DNA from: Eunapius fragilis
Lineage: Eukaryota; Porifera; Demospongiae; Spongillida; Spongillidae
NCBI GenBank assembly: GCA_963681505.1
Contig: OY811973.1
Span: 12,975,727 to 13,039,726, forward strand
Length of the DNA stretch: 64,000 bases
Direction of reading: 5' to 3'
The notes beneath the pieces were generated by a model. That model searched no databases, was not told the DNA's origin, and saw nothing but the letters and a program-made list of their open reading frames with translations. This document shows, one piece after another, positions 20,276 through 32,060 of the stretch (position 1 is the stretch's first letter; the number at the start of each line of letters is the position of its first letter). A program made the position numbers and the translations under genes.

Positions 20276-23129
20276 CACGGCTGTTTGCGGCCCATTCAAT
20301 GTTGGACAATAAGACCTACGCCCCGAAATATTGAAACGATGACATCATGCATCATGACCTAACCAAGCACTTTGTATTTTCGAGCTATATAAGGACTGTA
20401 CTTGTTGCACCGACATGTAACAGCCATTTTAGTATAGACATACCATTTATCTATCCATCGTATAAATTTTGTGCCACAACTCTGTAGCGCCCGCTAGCTA
20501 TAGCGCTCGCAAGCCGAGTACCTCAGTTGGATATCCTCCACAAAGAAGTGAACAGTGGACCACTGCCAATTTTCCTAGAAAAAAAGCTAAGCGTGATTAG
20601 GTAGCGGAGGGTTAAGACTACTTAGATAGCGTATAGACTAAGTGCGGCCGGCTGAAATGATGGCGCTACAGATCGTCAAATATCGCTGATTTTACAAGAG
20701 TTTTAATGGCGAGTCAAGCACAACGACAGGTATAGTCCTGAAAGTTCAATCTTCGTTGATTGTGGTATTGCTGCCACATCTTGTGACACGATCTTGATAA
20801 GGTGCTCCATCACACACTGCATTGTAGCTCTGCAACTGCATCTCTTATACGTAGGCATATGTTATTCTGTGCATGCAATTGTGCATGGATGCATACGTGG
20901 ATTTGACTCCTTATTCTGCAAGCCAGAAGGAGACTGACTGAATCCTGCCACGATTATACAAGCCTAGTGCATGTAATGAAGATGATGTTAACTAGGTGAA
21001 TGGCATTAAGAGCTAAAGGTTATAAAGTCATGCAGCATTTATACTGGTATTCATTGTTCAGCAAGACTGAATCAGATGTATTAATCAATAACTAACTTTT
21101 ACAGTGAGTGCATAAACGTTTCAAGGTGTCAGGTGTGAAACCTGGTAGGTCGTTGACAACTATAGTGATGGAAATGGAAATTCATGGTGTTTTGATATTC
21201 CAATGCTGTGGGGTACATAGTGCCTGATTCACCTGATAAAGATCAAGCTAGTAGAAACCTTTACACCTGCAATGTATAGTACACATTATTGTGCCTCTCC
21301 ATCCTTGCAGAGGTCCTGATCCATACCATACTTCATCACTGGGGATTTAGTTGTCATGCAGGGTGAGCCTAACTATGTATTGTATAAAAATCATCTTATT
21401 TAAGCTATCCATGCACCCAGTAGCTTTTCCATCATTGTGGAACATGTATAGGTGTCTTCTTGTATCTTCTTTCTGCCAGAAGAATGGCAGTAAAAATGGA
21501 GAGCTATCTCAACCCCCTTTGAGATTTCTTGCCTCTGACCTCTTCCTGGAGATATAGTTTTTGTAGTAGAAGCCTTATGCGCCATTTACATGCATGTATG
21601 TATAAGCAAAGTTGTTTTAGATTTTTTTGTAGTTGATTTTTATGGTTGTTGTGCAGCTAATGCCATTTAAATGATTGCTAGGCCGGCTGTGATTCTTGTT
21701 CTGCACTCACTGTAATCCCTGACTCCACCAATGAATGCTTCCTATTTTGATCACTGATCACTTAATAGATTTTAATTCTCAGGTAGTTAGTACTTCACTA
21801 AGTTATGCACAAGGTTCACTCTGGAGACCTTCATTACAGTGTTGTCATGCTGACTGATATGGTTGCTAAGGCTGGTGGATATTTCCTAACAGACATGCAT
21901 GTAATGAAGAGTCAAGCTATTCTTTGACTAGGTTTGTGCCATTGTCAATATTGCAAAAAATCTAGGGTCTCAGATGTCATATACATATCAGAACATCCAG
22001 CTATAGCTGATTTTTGACTTAAGCCCTGATGTCCCTGGAACATTCACTCTGCTACGATGTTTAATACCAAGCTAGGTAATAGTGCTGTGTCATAACAATG
22101 GGGATATATAATACAACTGCAAGTACATTTGCTTCATGCAGCTCCAGAGGCTGCCTATACCTTTCTATAAACATAAGCAAAGAGAGGGCACAAAAAATAC
22201 TGTAGAATTGACATGAAAGTTTGTCACCTGCACGATGTATGTGAATGCATTGTGCAGATTGAGCATTAAATGGTGGGGGTGTGAAATATTGCTATTGTAC
22301 TTTTAAGGCTTAATAGCACACCCTTAATTAATTAGCTGGCCTGGTGAACCACTCCTTTCCACTGGCATGCTTCAATTGAGGGCATGAAGTGTTACAATAC
22401 CAGTGTATAAGCATAGCATCATATTTACTGGTCAATATACATTAACATCTTACTCTTATGTTTTATGTATTAACAACTATTTGATACTAGCATTTGAAGT
22501 CATTGCTTGCAGGAGCTACATTATTAGCTGGGCTTTGGGGATACATGGCTGCATCCTCCTCAGAATGAAATGCCACACCATGCAAGGCCTGAATACTTGC
22601 ATATGATGTCCTTTTTGCTTGCTCTCTTAGAAGACATGCGTTTTTCACACTCTGCAATGCAGCTGAACGTGTTGGCAATGGTACTCCATTGTACGAGTCA
22701 TGATTATTCATAGAAAACAGGCAGCCCTTTCAGGCCGAAAACAGCCGGCCGCGCTTAGTGGATGACATAAACCAACTACTTGAAGCTTTCACATTGCCTG
22801 TATGTCTAACTTATATGTGGGAAAATTGGCAGCTACGTGCAATTCGCGCATCTTTCATACCTATTCGATCGTGCCGTACCTCATATGCCTATGAAAACGT
22901 GGCGCGTGTGTTAATTGGAAAGCGTGATTTATCGTTTCAGGTGTGTGTCTTGAAGCCAGATGATTGCTGGTACTACTGCATATATTTATAATAACACCAG
23001 ATGTAAGCATCTTGCAAGGCACATCGTTGAACATATGGTGTCGATAATGAGGCTAACCGCCATGATTTCTACACCATATACCGTAACGTTCTAATTATCA
23101 AACTAAATGTCCAGCCGCAAACAGCCGTG
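20276..23129. mobile_element. 2.85-kb insertion with 16-bp terminal inverted repeats
   Basis: The left end begins cacggctgtttgcggc and the right end finishes with its exact reverse complement, gccgcaaacagccgtg (23114-23129). Both are flanked by ATTA (20272-20275 and 23130-23133), a candidate target-site duplication. The insertion interrupts an otherwise mirrored palindrome arm, which independently supports these boundaries. No transposase-like open frame is visible inside, so it appears non-autonomous. Internal sequence is otherwise unrecognised. Confidence 0.6.
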
Positions 23130-23189
23130 ATTACGCATATAGAAAGCTGTGATCTCATCTTATTTACTTTGCAATAAGTCGGTTGTCTG

Positions 23190-23240
<51 letters not shown>

Positions 23241-23242
23241 TG
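23190..23242. repeat. (GT)n microsatellite
   Basis: GT repeat, mirrored by (CA)n at 24290-24355. Confidence 0.95.
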
Positions 23243-23399
23243 TGGTTTTGTCTGCATCATGCATGTGTATGTTCTAGGCGTTAAAGAAGGGAAATTTTAC
23301 TTTTAAATCATGCATACTGATTTGTCCCACTATTGATTGAGCCGAGGATCTTGTAACACTCAAGATTGAGATAATCAGCTTCAACCCAGAACTCTCTAA

Positions 23400-24140
23400 G
23401 TTGCTGACATGTTGTCCCTCTCTCTCTCATTGCGTTGTTGCAGCTTTGATTGCCTCCCTGTCATTCTCAGACTTGGACAGTGCTGTTAACAGTAGGCGAC
23501 GGCAGTGTTCAACACCAAGGTCTCCCTCTCCAATGCCATCTCTGCTCTGGACTCTCCCATTCCCCAGAGGGTCTTGTCAGGAATGATAATGATATAAGCT
23601 CAACATTTCCACATCTTGTTGGAGTCTTCCTCCCCAGCCAACAGAGCTTACCTTCTGTCAGTAGCAGTTAGCTCCTCATGCTTCCTCTTGGCTACCGGTG
23701 GTCACTTCCCCTAGTATGGGTTTGTACCTGGATTCCAATGAGTACCAGATGGCCATTGGTGGTGGCTTGAGTTGGATACTTCCGATTAGTCTATGTGCCC
23801 ATTCTACCCCAATACTGCTCTCAACCCTTTTGGTCACCAAAAGGGGAAGTGACCACCGGTAGCCAAGAGGACGCATGAGGGGCTAACTGCTACTGACAGA
23901 AGGTAAGCTCTGTTGGAGACTCCAACGAGATGTGGAAATGTTGAGCTTATATCATTATCATTCCTGACAAGACCCTCTGGGGAATGGGAGGGTCCAGAGC
24001 AGAGATGGCATTGGAGAGGGAGACCTTGGTGTTGAACACTGCCGTCGCCTACTGTTAACAGCACTGCCCAAACCTGAGAATGACAGGGAGGCAATCCAAG
24101 CTGCAACAACGCAATGAGAGAGAGAGGGACAACATGTCAG
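23400..24140. pseudogene. non-LTR retrotransposon fragment in palindrome centre (copies 4a and 4b)
   Basis: The plus strand (23400-23830) and, mirrored, the minus strand (24140-23845) encode broken frames with NTKVSLSNAISAL, PQRVLSGMI, SPTELTFCQ and HASSWLPVVTSP. They correspond to the part of the RT protein just upstream of relic copy 2 (PQRVLS, SPHASAWLSV). Stops and frame changes abound. The two copies share changes, so the fragment was present before the palindrome formed. Confidence 0.6.
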
Positions 24141-24289
24141 CAACCTAATTCTCTAGAGAGTTCTGGGTTGAAGCTGATTATCTCAATCTTGAGTGTTACA
24201 AGATCCTCGGCCCAATTAATAGTGGGGCAAAACAAAGTAAATTCCCCTTCTTTAACGCCTAGAACATAGACATGCATGATGCAGACAAA

Positions 24290-24356
<67 letters not shown>
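24290..24356. repeat. (CA)n microsatellite
   Basis: CA repeat in the right palindrome arm. Confidence 0.95.
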
Positions 24357-24357
<1 letters not shown>

Positions 24358-24499
24358 CAGCCAACCGACTTAGTGCACAGTAAATAAGATAAGACCAAGC
24401 TGTCCGTGCTTTTGGTAAATCTCTCAAGACTGCTCTTAACTGTACCAGTGTATAACAAATAAAGAGATACACATCACGATGTAAAAGGAATTGCACACA

Positions 24500-24640
<141 letters not shown>

Positions 24641-24839
24641 ACTCATGCCCACACACAGTTACACAACACACCGGTGCGCAATCAGGGATCGAGAATAGCT
24701 GCCTTGCGCTGCCTCAGGATGTTAACAGCCCTTGGAAAAGTTACAAACGGATGACGCAGTCGCTAGCGATGCATCTGGAAGCCATCATTTTTTTAAGAAA
24801 AAATAACAAATGGCGTAATGCCTAAACCCAATGTAAACA

Positions 24840-25065
24840 ACTGCTCTCAGCTCGTACGCATTTTTGCTCTCAGCTCCTGCGCGTTTTTGCTCTCGGACCA
24901 TACGCAATTTTGCTCTCGGACCGTACGCAATTTTGCTCTTGGACCGTACGCAATTTTGCTCTCGGACCGTACGCAATTTTGCTCTCAGACCGTACGCAAT
25001 TTTGCTCTCGGACCGTACGCAATTTTGCTCTCAGACTGTTGCTCGTACTCATTTTTGCTCTCAAA
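24840..25065. repeat. 20- to 21-bp subterminal repeats, right arm
   Basis: Reverse-complement counterpart of 19665-19855, with about ten copies of the caattttgctctcggaccgt-type unit. One or two more copies than the left arm. Confidence 0.85.
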
Positions 25066-25101
25066 CCGCTGCTCGTACCCGCGACCTACCGGGCCACCGT
25101 A

Positions 25102-28100
25102 AATTCGAGATCTACATCGGGCGCGAACGTGCAATTTTGTACGAGACCGAGCAACACACCCGTGTACCGACAATTATTGTATGACGTAACGGGTTAAGTA
25201 AACTTATTTTATGCTGTGCAAGGTTATTGGTAATAGTTAAATTATATTTTGCAGAGGTTATTTAAAAATTTTAATTTGTTGACTCAAGTTTACAAAATAC
25301 ATATACAGTACATGTATGAAACACTATGCTTAGAAAGTTGACGATAACTGGGACAAAACCTGTTTATAAAATGAAAAGCATACTGAGACATCATGCACTG
25401 ATCGATACATGGCTTTACCTCCGCGGTACGTGGTAACATCTGATTTCTAAACCGTTCTTCACTGCTGTCAAAGCGATACCCCAAAGGACACCATCTGTGG
25501 AAGGAAAAGGATAACAACTATAGCCAGCGACTTACCGTTACCTTCTAGCGCTCTTGTTCAGACGAATGTAGCAAAATTAAAAGAACACACCAGGAAACCA
25601 ACTTTTCCGCCTACAGTACAAATTAAAACACTATTATTTGGTTCCTGAAGTTACGTTGACCAACAGCCGTAAAGTTCAGTCTAAGAAGGTTATGAACAAA
25701 CATGGTACCGCACACTTACTTGACGTAGTTAAAAAAGCTTACCGGGTGATGAAGTGTAGCGGTTCGTACTAGCCAAAAAACGCCACTAGAATGACTTCCC
25801 AATAATCTTTTTCAGATTTCCTGACAAGCAAAGCTTACAGTAACTCACCTGGCGCTGGCTTTGGGTCCACAACGTTTTCCTATAAGCTGCATGGCTCCTA
25901 CTTGACTAGCGGTGGAAGGTGTAGTGGTGTTCCACAGTACAGTGGTCATCAGATCCTGAAAATCGCACAGATTAACATTTTGTGAGGTACTGAGTCTGTA
26001 CTTACCGACTCGCGACGATAAATGGTCATCACGTGGCGTGTGAATGCAGTCAGACGCGCATGCGTTGTAAACCTCACAACTTGATTCACATTTTTAAAGA
26101 ATATTATTTAAAAATTTTCCTGGAAAGTGCATCAGAGTTGACCTTTGCAATCAAAATGTACGTAATTAAAAATTCAGGCCACTACGATGACAGGCTAATA
26201 TCCAATGCGTAAGAAAGAAGTTGTAGAGGACAAAATTAAAGTGCCTCTTATAAGAATTATGAAAATAAAAAATGCGCTATGTCCTTTCGCTGCCACGATC
26301 CCATATACGTATATATATCATATGTATATATGGGTAAACTTATTAGGCACTGAAGTTATAATTAGCCATACACGCGAGCTAACGTTATATAGTTTTATTT
26401 TGCTTGTCTGGAACATTTGATAATTTGCTGGGCACTGTTCCATTTGGTTGTATGTTACAAACCCAACATACAACTGACTATAATAATATGCCTTTTATCA
26501 GCAGGCTCAGGTACACACAACGAGATAGAGGTGTCAGTTATCATTCAAGAAAGACAGAACGTTTTTTTCTCAGCGTCATTGATAGGCGATTTAAACAAGC
26601 GACGTTATACTGCAACTATTATACTGATGCGGGAAATTACGTGCATGCTCGGTATAGAGTAGATATGCTTGGACATTAGGTTTTGCATATAACCTCTAAA
26701 TCACATAGTCATCTTGAATCTGATTATACGAAGCCTCTTAAACGACAAATATTGATGTTTACTCATGCAAAGTAGAATGTACTTAAGAAGGGGCGGGGCA
26801 CGTAAACATCTGAATATGTGCAGACAAACGGGATGTCTCGGCCGAAAAGCAGCTGTGGGTGCTAACATAGCCATGCCCAGACTATGGAACTGAAGTACAT
26901 GTCTTCCTGCCATATAGATGCCTCTCGCGCTCTACCGGCAAGGTATATAAATCAGTGCATATCCGTGAGTACTAGTTGGAGTATAGAATATCTATGGTAG
27001 AAGCAAGCATTACCCAGCGGAGAATTAACTGCAAAACCTGATGACAATGAGTGGTAGGATATGCACGCATATATATTCAATACACAATACAATCTGTACA
27101 TGTCGTTACAGGCTACACCTGTTTCGCTGTCATCCCCGCTGCGGTAAAGCTAGCTAGCTTTTTTCACTACTACGGTAGCATTGCGGATAGCATTGAATAC
27201 CTTAGCGCGAGAAGCATCTGTACGACTGGGCTCATAACATGTACATCAGTTCCATAGTCTGCACTTGGCACAGCCGAGGAGCTACCGAGATAGCACGAGA
27301 TATACGTACTCGGTGTTTATGTGCCCCGCCCCTCTGTACGATACACGAACTGTAAACATGTATAAATAAAGTATCACGGCGAGTGTTCCCATCGTATGCG
27401 GTTCGGCATAATGCACACGTGTATGGTCTGCGCCCTACAGACTTTTAATCGCGTCGTCGTATGCTGACTCTGCATAACACAATTGACGATACGAATGATA
27501 TGAGAATATTCTGCACACCAGCCGATACCCGGCCCATCCGCTAAGTCTTATATATCCATCCGCATTCGAAAGAGGCCCGTCTCCACCGGTCCCCATCCCA
27601 TTATATAAGAATCAAATATTTTATTGCCGGGTTACACAAATCAACGCAAACAAGCAAAGGGTTATTATACACTTAATCGCAGTCCTCTGGATTGAAATCC
27701 GAGCTTTCCATATCTGAAAAGTACGTATACAAAATGACACGTTATACAAAATTCTGTTTAAAGCTCACCTAATATAGACACGCCCACAAACGTCACATGA
27801 CCCCGTGCAAAAGAGTTGCCGTGACGAGGACTTCAACTAGAACGCTTGGAAGATATGAGTTGCCATGGATACTCTGAAAAGTGCGACAATATTACAGTTT
27901 GTAGCTCACCTGATGTGGACATGCCCACAAATATCACATGACCCCCGTGCATAAGAGTTTCTAGTATTAACATGACCTTATATTATCATTAGGGTGTGAC
28001 CTCTGACCAGTTTAACCAAACGTGTGTCACATAACTAAAAAGTACATGCGACATGTAAGTGCATGTGCATAGCATTAGCAAACCACTCACCCAAGATAGC

Positions 28101-28526
28101 CACCCCTCAGTCACATGACCCCTATATGCTCATTAGGATCCAGCCTCTGACCAATGTGAAGCAGCATGTTTGACAAACCTTGTGCCACATCATACTACAC
28201 CTTCCCCCTCCTCCAGATCAGCTATGGGGGTTCTGCTCATGCCAGCCAATAGGCTTGTCTGTCGCCGTGACAACGTTGATATGATATCGGATGGCAAGGC
28301 AGTAAACCGACGTCACTGCATATGAGAGAGAAGACAGAAGTGGATCAATGTTATAGCGAACTGGATCCAAAGTATATGCATGTGTGATGGCATAGATGCA
28401 CTGTAGCACGCTCTAACCAACTGTCTCTATGTTCATGTACATTAGGTGTGCATATTAATATGTGTGTGTGTGTATGTGTGTGTGCGTGTGTACACGGGAG
28501 GTGTGGTCAGCACTCACTATGGTTAC
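25102..28526. other. long region without a supported gene
   Basis: No exon with domain evidence. Positions 26120-26330 and 31220-31390 are diverged copies of one dispersed repeat. Short related blocks at 27760-27850, 27900-27970 and 28080-28180 (tcacctgatgtggacatgcc type, each with tcacatgaccc) look like degenerate tandem or SINE-like copies, with another relative at 30420-30530. At 28262-28330 the minus strand reads VTSVYCLAIRYHINVVTATD, faintly WD40-like and next to the kinesin-like exons, but too short to call. Confidence 0.45.
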
Positions 28527-28609
28527 CTTGGTGTCCCCTCTGTCCACTCTCCCTGCTTGGCTGGTTGGTTCATGAGCCCTGTGTTGCTGGGTGCCTTGGT
28601 GACAACATT
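28527..28609 (-). CDS. candidate downstream exon of the kinesin-like gene
   Basis: An exon-like segment between ctataag and ccaag|gtaacc on the minus strand, entering in phase 0 as the preceding exon requires. It reads NVVTKAPSNTGLMNQPAKQG then EWTEGTP. It has no recognised domain; linker regions of kinesins are poorly conserved. Support is position, phase and splice sites only. Confidence 0.3.
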
Positions 28610-28921
28610 CTTATAGATGATGATGGCTTACACATACAGTGAACCTGTAAATGAAGCACAGACATGTAACTCCTCCCACTTCCCTATTACTGACACACTC
28701 CCTCAGCATTGGTATACATGTATGGTATATCTAATCCTAGTTCCATACTACATACATATTAGCAGTGTAGCTGTCACATTTGCGTTTCTTTTGACACACA
28801 TCCATATTTAAGCTACATGCCCACACCTTTCTCTTCAGTGATACGTGGGCATGCACTGTGGTGCTAAACGCCTTGGATGGTGATGTGTCTTGTAAAGAAA
28901 CATATCCAAAGGTGTTGTAGC

Positions 28922-29128
28922 ATACAGAGGCAACTCCTCTCCCTTCATCTCCCCTCACCCACCATTGTTCCCTCCTCCCACCTCCTCCTCCATTATTCTC
29001 TCCCTTCCACCTCCCCCTCAACCACCATTATTCCCTCCCTCCCACCCACCACTTCCACCTCCTCCCCATCATTATTCCCTCCCTCCCACCTCCACCCCCA
29101 CCCACCATTATTCCCTCCCTATAGATGT
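28922..29128. repeat. pyrimidine-rich low-complexity tract
   Basis: CCTCC/CCACC/ATTATT-type imperfect repeats within the intron of the kinesin-like gene. The strand asymmetry makes long C/T-only stretches. Confidence 0.8.
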
Positions 29129-29176
29129 TTTTCCAACATCAGACACCATTGCTAGTGTTAGAACACTCCTCCTTAC

Positions 29177-29452
29177 CTTCCAAACTATGAAGACCTTGGT
29201 CTGGGCTACACACACCTCACTGCTTGAGTCGCTATGCTTGCCCTCCTCGGAGCTTGTGAACTCAGCAAGAAGGGAGGGGGAGGACCCACCATAGCAACAT
29301 GGTGTGTTGCTTTGGTGACAATCCTGCTGGCGGAGAGGGGAGGCTGTAGTGGGTGTGCTCATGGAGGTCATCACCTCCACACTCTGCTCCGAGGCCTTGA
29401 GCCGCACTTCCAGAGCCTTCACATTTGCTTCCTTCTGCTGTGCCGTGACACC
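29177..29452 (-). CDS. KIF21-like kinesin exon (coiled-coil end)
   Basis: A 92-codon phase 0 exon from tttcacag to tggaag|gtaagg. It begins GVTAQQKEANVKALEVRLKA and continues SEQS, matching the KIF21-type pattern G-x-x-A-Q-K-E-A-x-x-K-x-L-E-x-R-L-K that ends the regulatory coiled coil. A Ser/Thr-rich variable linker follows (STPTTASPL, SSEEGKHSDSSSE). KIF21 proteins are microtubule plus-end-directed kinesin-4 motors that restrain microtubule growth. An earlier donor at SSSE|gtgtgt is possible. Motor domain exons are not in the window. Confidence 0.55.
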
Positions 29453-29461
29453 CTGTGAAAC

Positions 29462-29480
29462 GGGGGGGGGGGGGGGGCGG
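29462..29480. repeat. poly-G tract
   Basis: A G run broken by one C beside the splice acceptor of the exon above. Confidence 0.85.
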
Positions 29481-29915
29481 GGGAGACAGGTGCTCTGGTG
29501 ACACTTGTATGATGACCATGGTTAGTACATAGCCAAAAACTTGTACATGCTTATGCAAAACACATACATGTAGGGATAATACATTGTAGTTGCACCAATA
29601 AACACGTAATAGTTTATTGTGGCAGTGGTGCAGTGGATAGCAATTTAAAATACTCTTGTGAAATGCATAGAGCACAAGTATACAGATGGCAGTTGGGGAG
29701 GAGGGCAGTGTGTCATCAAATAGGTGCCAAATGCTGCATCAGCATTGGGCCATCTGTCATCACCAGTCACACAATGCACTCCCCCCCTACAGAAACCACT
29801 TCCTTATAATAATCAAAAGTTTGATAACTGTTAAACCAGAAATGGGAATGTGACATGTGTGCATCCAGGAATTATAAAGGGGGAGGGGGTGTGGATTGTT
29901 TAAAGTACCCAACGT

Positions 29916-29917
<2 letters not shown>

Positions 29918-29948
<31 letters not shown>

Positions 29949-30038
29949 CTATAGGGCGTTGCCATGATATGGTGCTCTAGATGCCAATAAATGTATTTTA
30001 TTCCCGCCCTGCCCCCCGCCCCCCCCCCCCCCCCCCCC
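29918..30038. repeat. two poly-C tracts
   Basis: About 29 C at 29919-29947 and about 25 C at 30014-30038, in an intron of the kinesin-like gene. Confidence 0.9.
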
Positions 30039-30076
30039 TCCCCATGCCTTATGTTTGCTGGGCACATATAACCTAC

Positions 30077-30154
30077 AAGATGAAGGACAAGGTCCAGGAG
30101 ATGCTCCATGATGTTACTTGCACTCCCATGGATTGCAGGAGCTATGAGCCTCCA
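30077..30154 (-). CDS. KIF21-like kinesin exon (coiled-coil middle)
   Basis: A 26-codon phase 0-0 exon between gacacag and catctt|gtaggt. It encodes WRLIAPAIHGSASNIMEHLL then DLVLHL. It joins directly to GVTAQQKEA of the next exon, reproducing the KIF21 arrangement in which a short Leu-rich helix precedes the AQKEA segment. Small, but phase and order agree on both sides. Confidence 0.5.
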
Positions 30155-30244
30155 CTGTGTCACTCTCACAGGTCTGAGGGAAGGGGGAGAGTGGGGGGAG
30201 ATAATGGATCATGATGCTGTTCCAACTCACTCATCATTACCCAC

Positions 30245-30349
30245 CCTTGCGTCTTCAACGGCTATCAGCTCATTTTGCAAATCAAGAATGTTCTGTAGTA
30301 CATACTCAATGTTTGCTGTCACTGAGTCCAAGTACTCCTCATGACCTCC
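30245..30349 (-). CDS. KIF21-like kinesin exon (YLDSVTANIEY segment)
   Basis: Encodes GGHEEYLDSVTANIEYVLQN then ILDLQNELIAVEDAR, ending in phase 0 at gcaagg|gtgggt. The HEEYLDxxxANIxYxxxxIxxxQxxIxxxEE pattern is typical of the KIF21 regulatory coiled coil. The acceptor is uncertain, because an in-frame stop lies just upstream and only a weak AG at about 30350 is available. This leaves open whether the gene is intact or decaying. Confidence 0.5.
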
Positions 30350-31814
30350 TCAGAATCCTGTTGGGAGGGGAGAGAAGGGCATGACAAGGTACACATAGAG
30401 ACATGTAAGTGTGCATAGCATTAAGCACACCACTAACGCGAGATAGACACACCCGTCAGAGTGACAAGACCCATAGATTAGAACACCATAAAGGTGGGGC
30501 CTCTGAACAACTAGCCTTGCGTCACCCCTTTGTAGCAGCAGCGACAGGTCAGCGATGCTTTTTACGCATGTGTTATCTGAGCACATTGCTTTCAATTTTA
30601 GGCATTAGAAAAACTAGCCGATTGTGTACGCACATACCTTCATTGAATACATCATGTGTGCAGTGCCTTTGTCGCGGTGACTGCAGTTGCAGACTCAGTG
30701 TGCGTAGAGGAGGTGACATTCGAATTCAAATATAATAAATGCTTGGAGAGGGTTAAATGTGCGTTTAATTAAATTCCAGACGGGTTGGACATTGAAGTTT
30801 AACCGATTAAGGCTTAAATATGATTTGTTATGTAGAGGGTATTTGATCTTAAATGTGGTCACAAAAATGCTTTGTGGCAGGAAGGGGTAATCCAACGATA
30901 CCCGCTGAAGCCGTGTTCATGAAAGATTTCAAATTGGTGTAATCTTTCTGTGGTTTGTGGTCATGTCCCCCAAATAACCTTGGTAGCTGTAAACAACTAT
31001 TTGACGCGAATTTGCGGCTACAGGACTTAATCGGTTAAAAAATATCACGACTACGTTAATCGTGAGTGCACGCTTTGTGATATGCACGGATGCATGTCTG
31101 AATGCGTAATTTGTAATCACCCGCGTGCGGACGGCCGAATTGCTGTGTGTCAAGTGCCCTTCTACATGTACACGTATTATATTTCCTTTAATTTCTATGT
31201 GAATTTATCGTTGTTTTTTTATTAAAACGTTGAGTTAAAAATAACTTTAAAAAAAAAAAACTCCATGAGAGACTGACTAATTTCCAATGTGTAAGACAAT
31301 TTGTAGAGAACAAAGGTGTCGGTTAGAGTTTAAAACTGGAAAAATTCGTTTGCTCTAGGTCCCTTTTCGTTGCCTTGATCCCACTATGCGAAAATTAATG
31401 AACATGCAGGACAATTGAATAGTGGCATGACTGTTCTACAATTATGAAAAAAATTTGAACCTTCTGCTGATGGATTTTTAAGTTTTGTACCACTAGCAGT
31501 AACACACTATGCATATTCCCTTGGGGAGGGAACAAATTAAATGGTGCATCCTGATATATAGATGTAGAAATTAGTGAGTCGATACCCCAATGCATTAGGA
31601 AGATACAGCCCTTTATAAGTTTAAGTGAACTGTTTAATAATCACCCTGGCTTTACGTAAGGGCTCATAATTATAATTATTATGGTTAAATATATCTGTCC
31701 CTTGTGTTGACATCTTATAGCCTTAGCAAACTGGCATTCTAGTCCCTAAATTAGTTTTGAACATTAAATGCCGTCACTTAAGAGACCTATTGCAATTCAT
31801 TCTGTCACTTTTAG
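30350..31814. other. no gene recognised
   Basis: Contains the second copy of the dispersed repeat described at 26120 (31220-31390) and a relative of the 28080 block at 30420-30530. No exon supported. Confidence 0.45.
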
Positions 31815-32060
31815 CTCCTCCCAGTGCTCCAAACATTACTACATCACTGAAAAGCATCAATTCTGACCAGTTAATGGTGACCTGGGCATCAGTGCCCATG
31901 GCTACCCGATACAGCATCAGCATGACTCCTATCTCCCTACCTACTGATGCTAACACAGAGCTGACCAGCAACACTGCATACACTGTTTCAGTGGTGGCCA
32001 TCAACTGTGCTGGGAGCAGCAGTCCTGCCATATGGAAACCAAATGGGCATGTGAGTATAT
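31815..32060 (+). pseudogene. degenerate FN3 exon, split
   Basis: Begins normally after cacttttag (SAPNITTSLKSINSDQLMVT, WASVPMATRYSISM) and keeps YTVSVVAINCAG, but has lost the GSTP and TYTFTG segments and about ten residues in total. The expected end of the exon reappears 480 bases later, at about 32535 (taatgacaggaagaacac after ttgcag). The first part can leave at gcat|gtgagt, but this is phase 0, incompatible with the phase 1 partners. Probably a dying exon interrupted by an insertion. Confidence 0.65.

Noticed and set aside
26404-26679. Possible Ig-like exon (LYCNYYTDAGNYVHARYRVD)
   Set aside because: The DAGNY word is suggestive, but there is no core Trp, no paired Cys spacing and no phase 1 splice sites; too weak.
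28262-28410. WD40-like strand (VTSVYCLAIRYHINVVTATD) after the kinesin-like exons
   Set aside because: KIF21 proteins do end in WD40 repeats, but a single short segment without a WD/GH pair is not enough, and the phase does not follow from the exon before.
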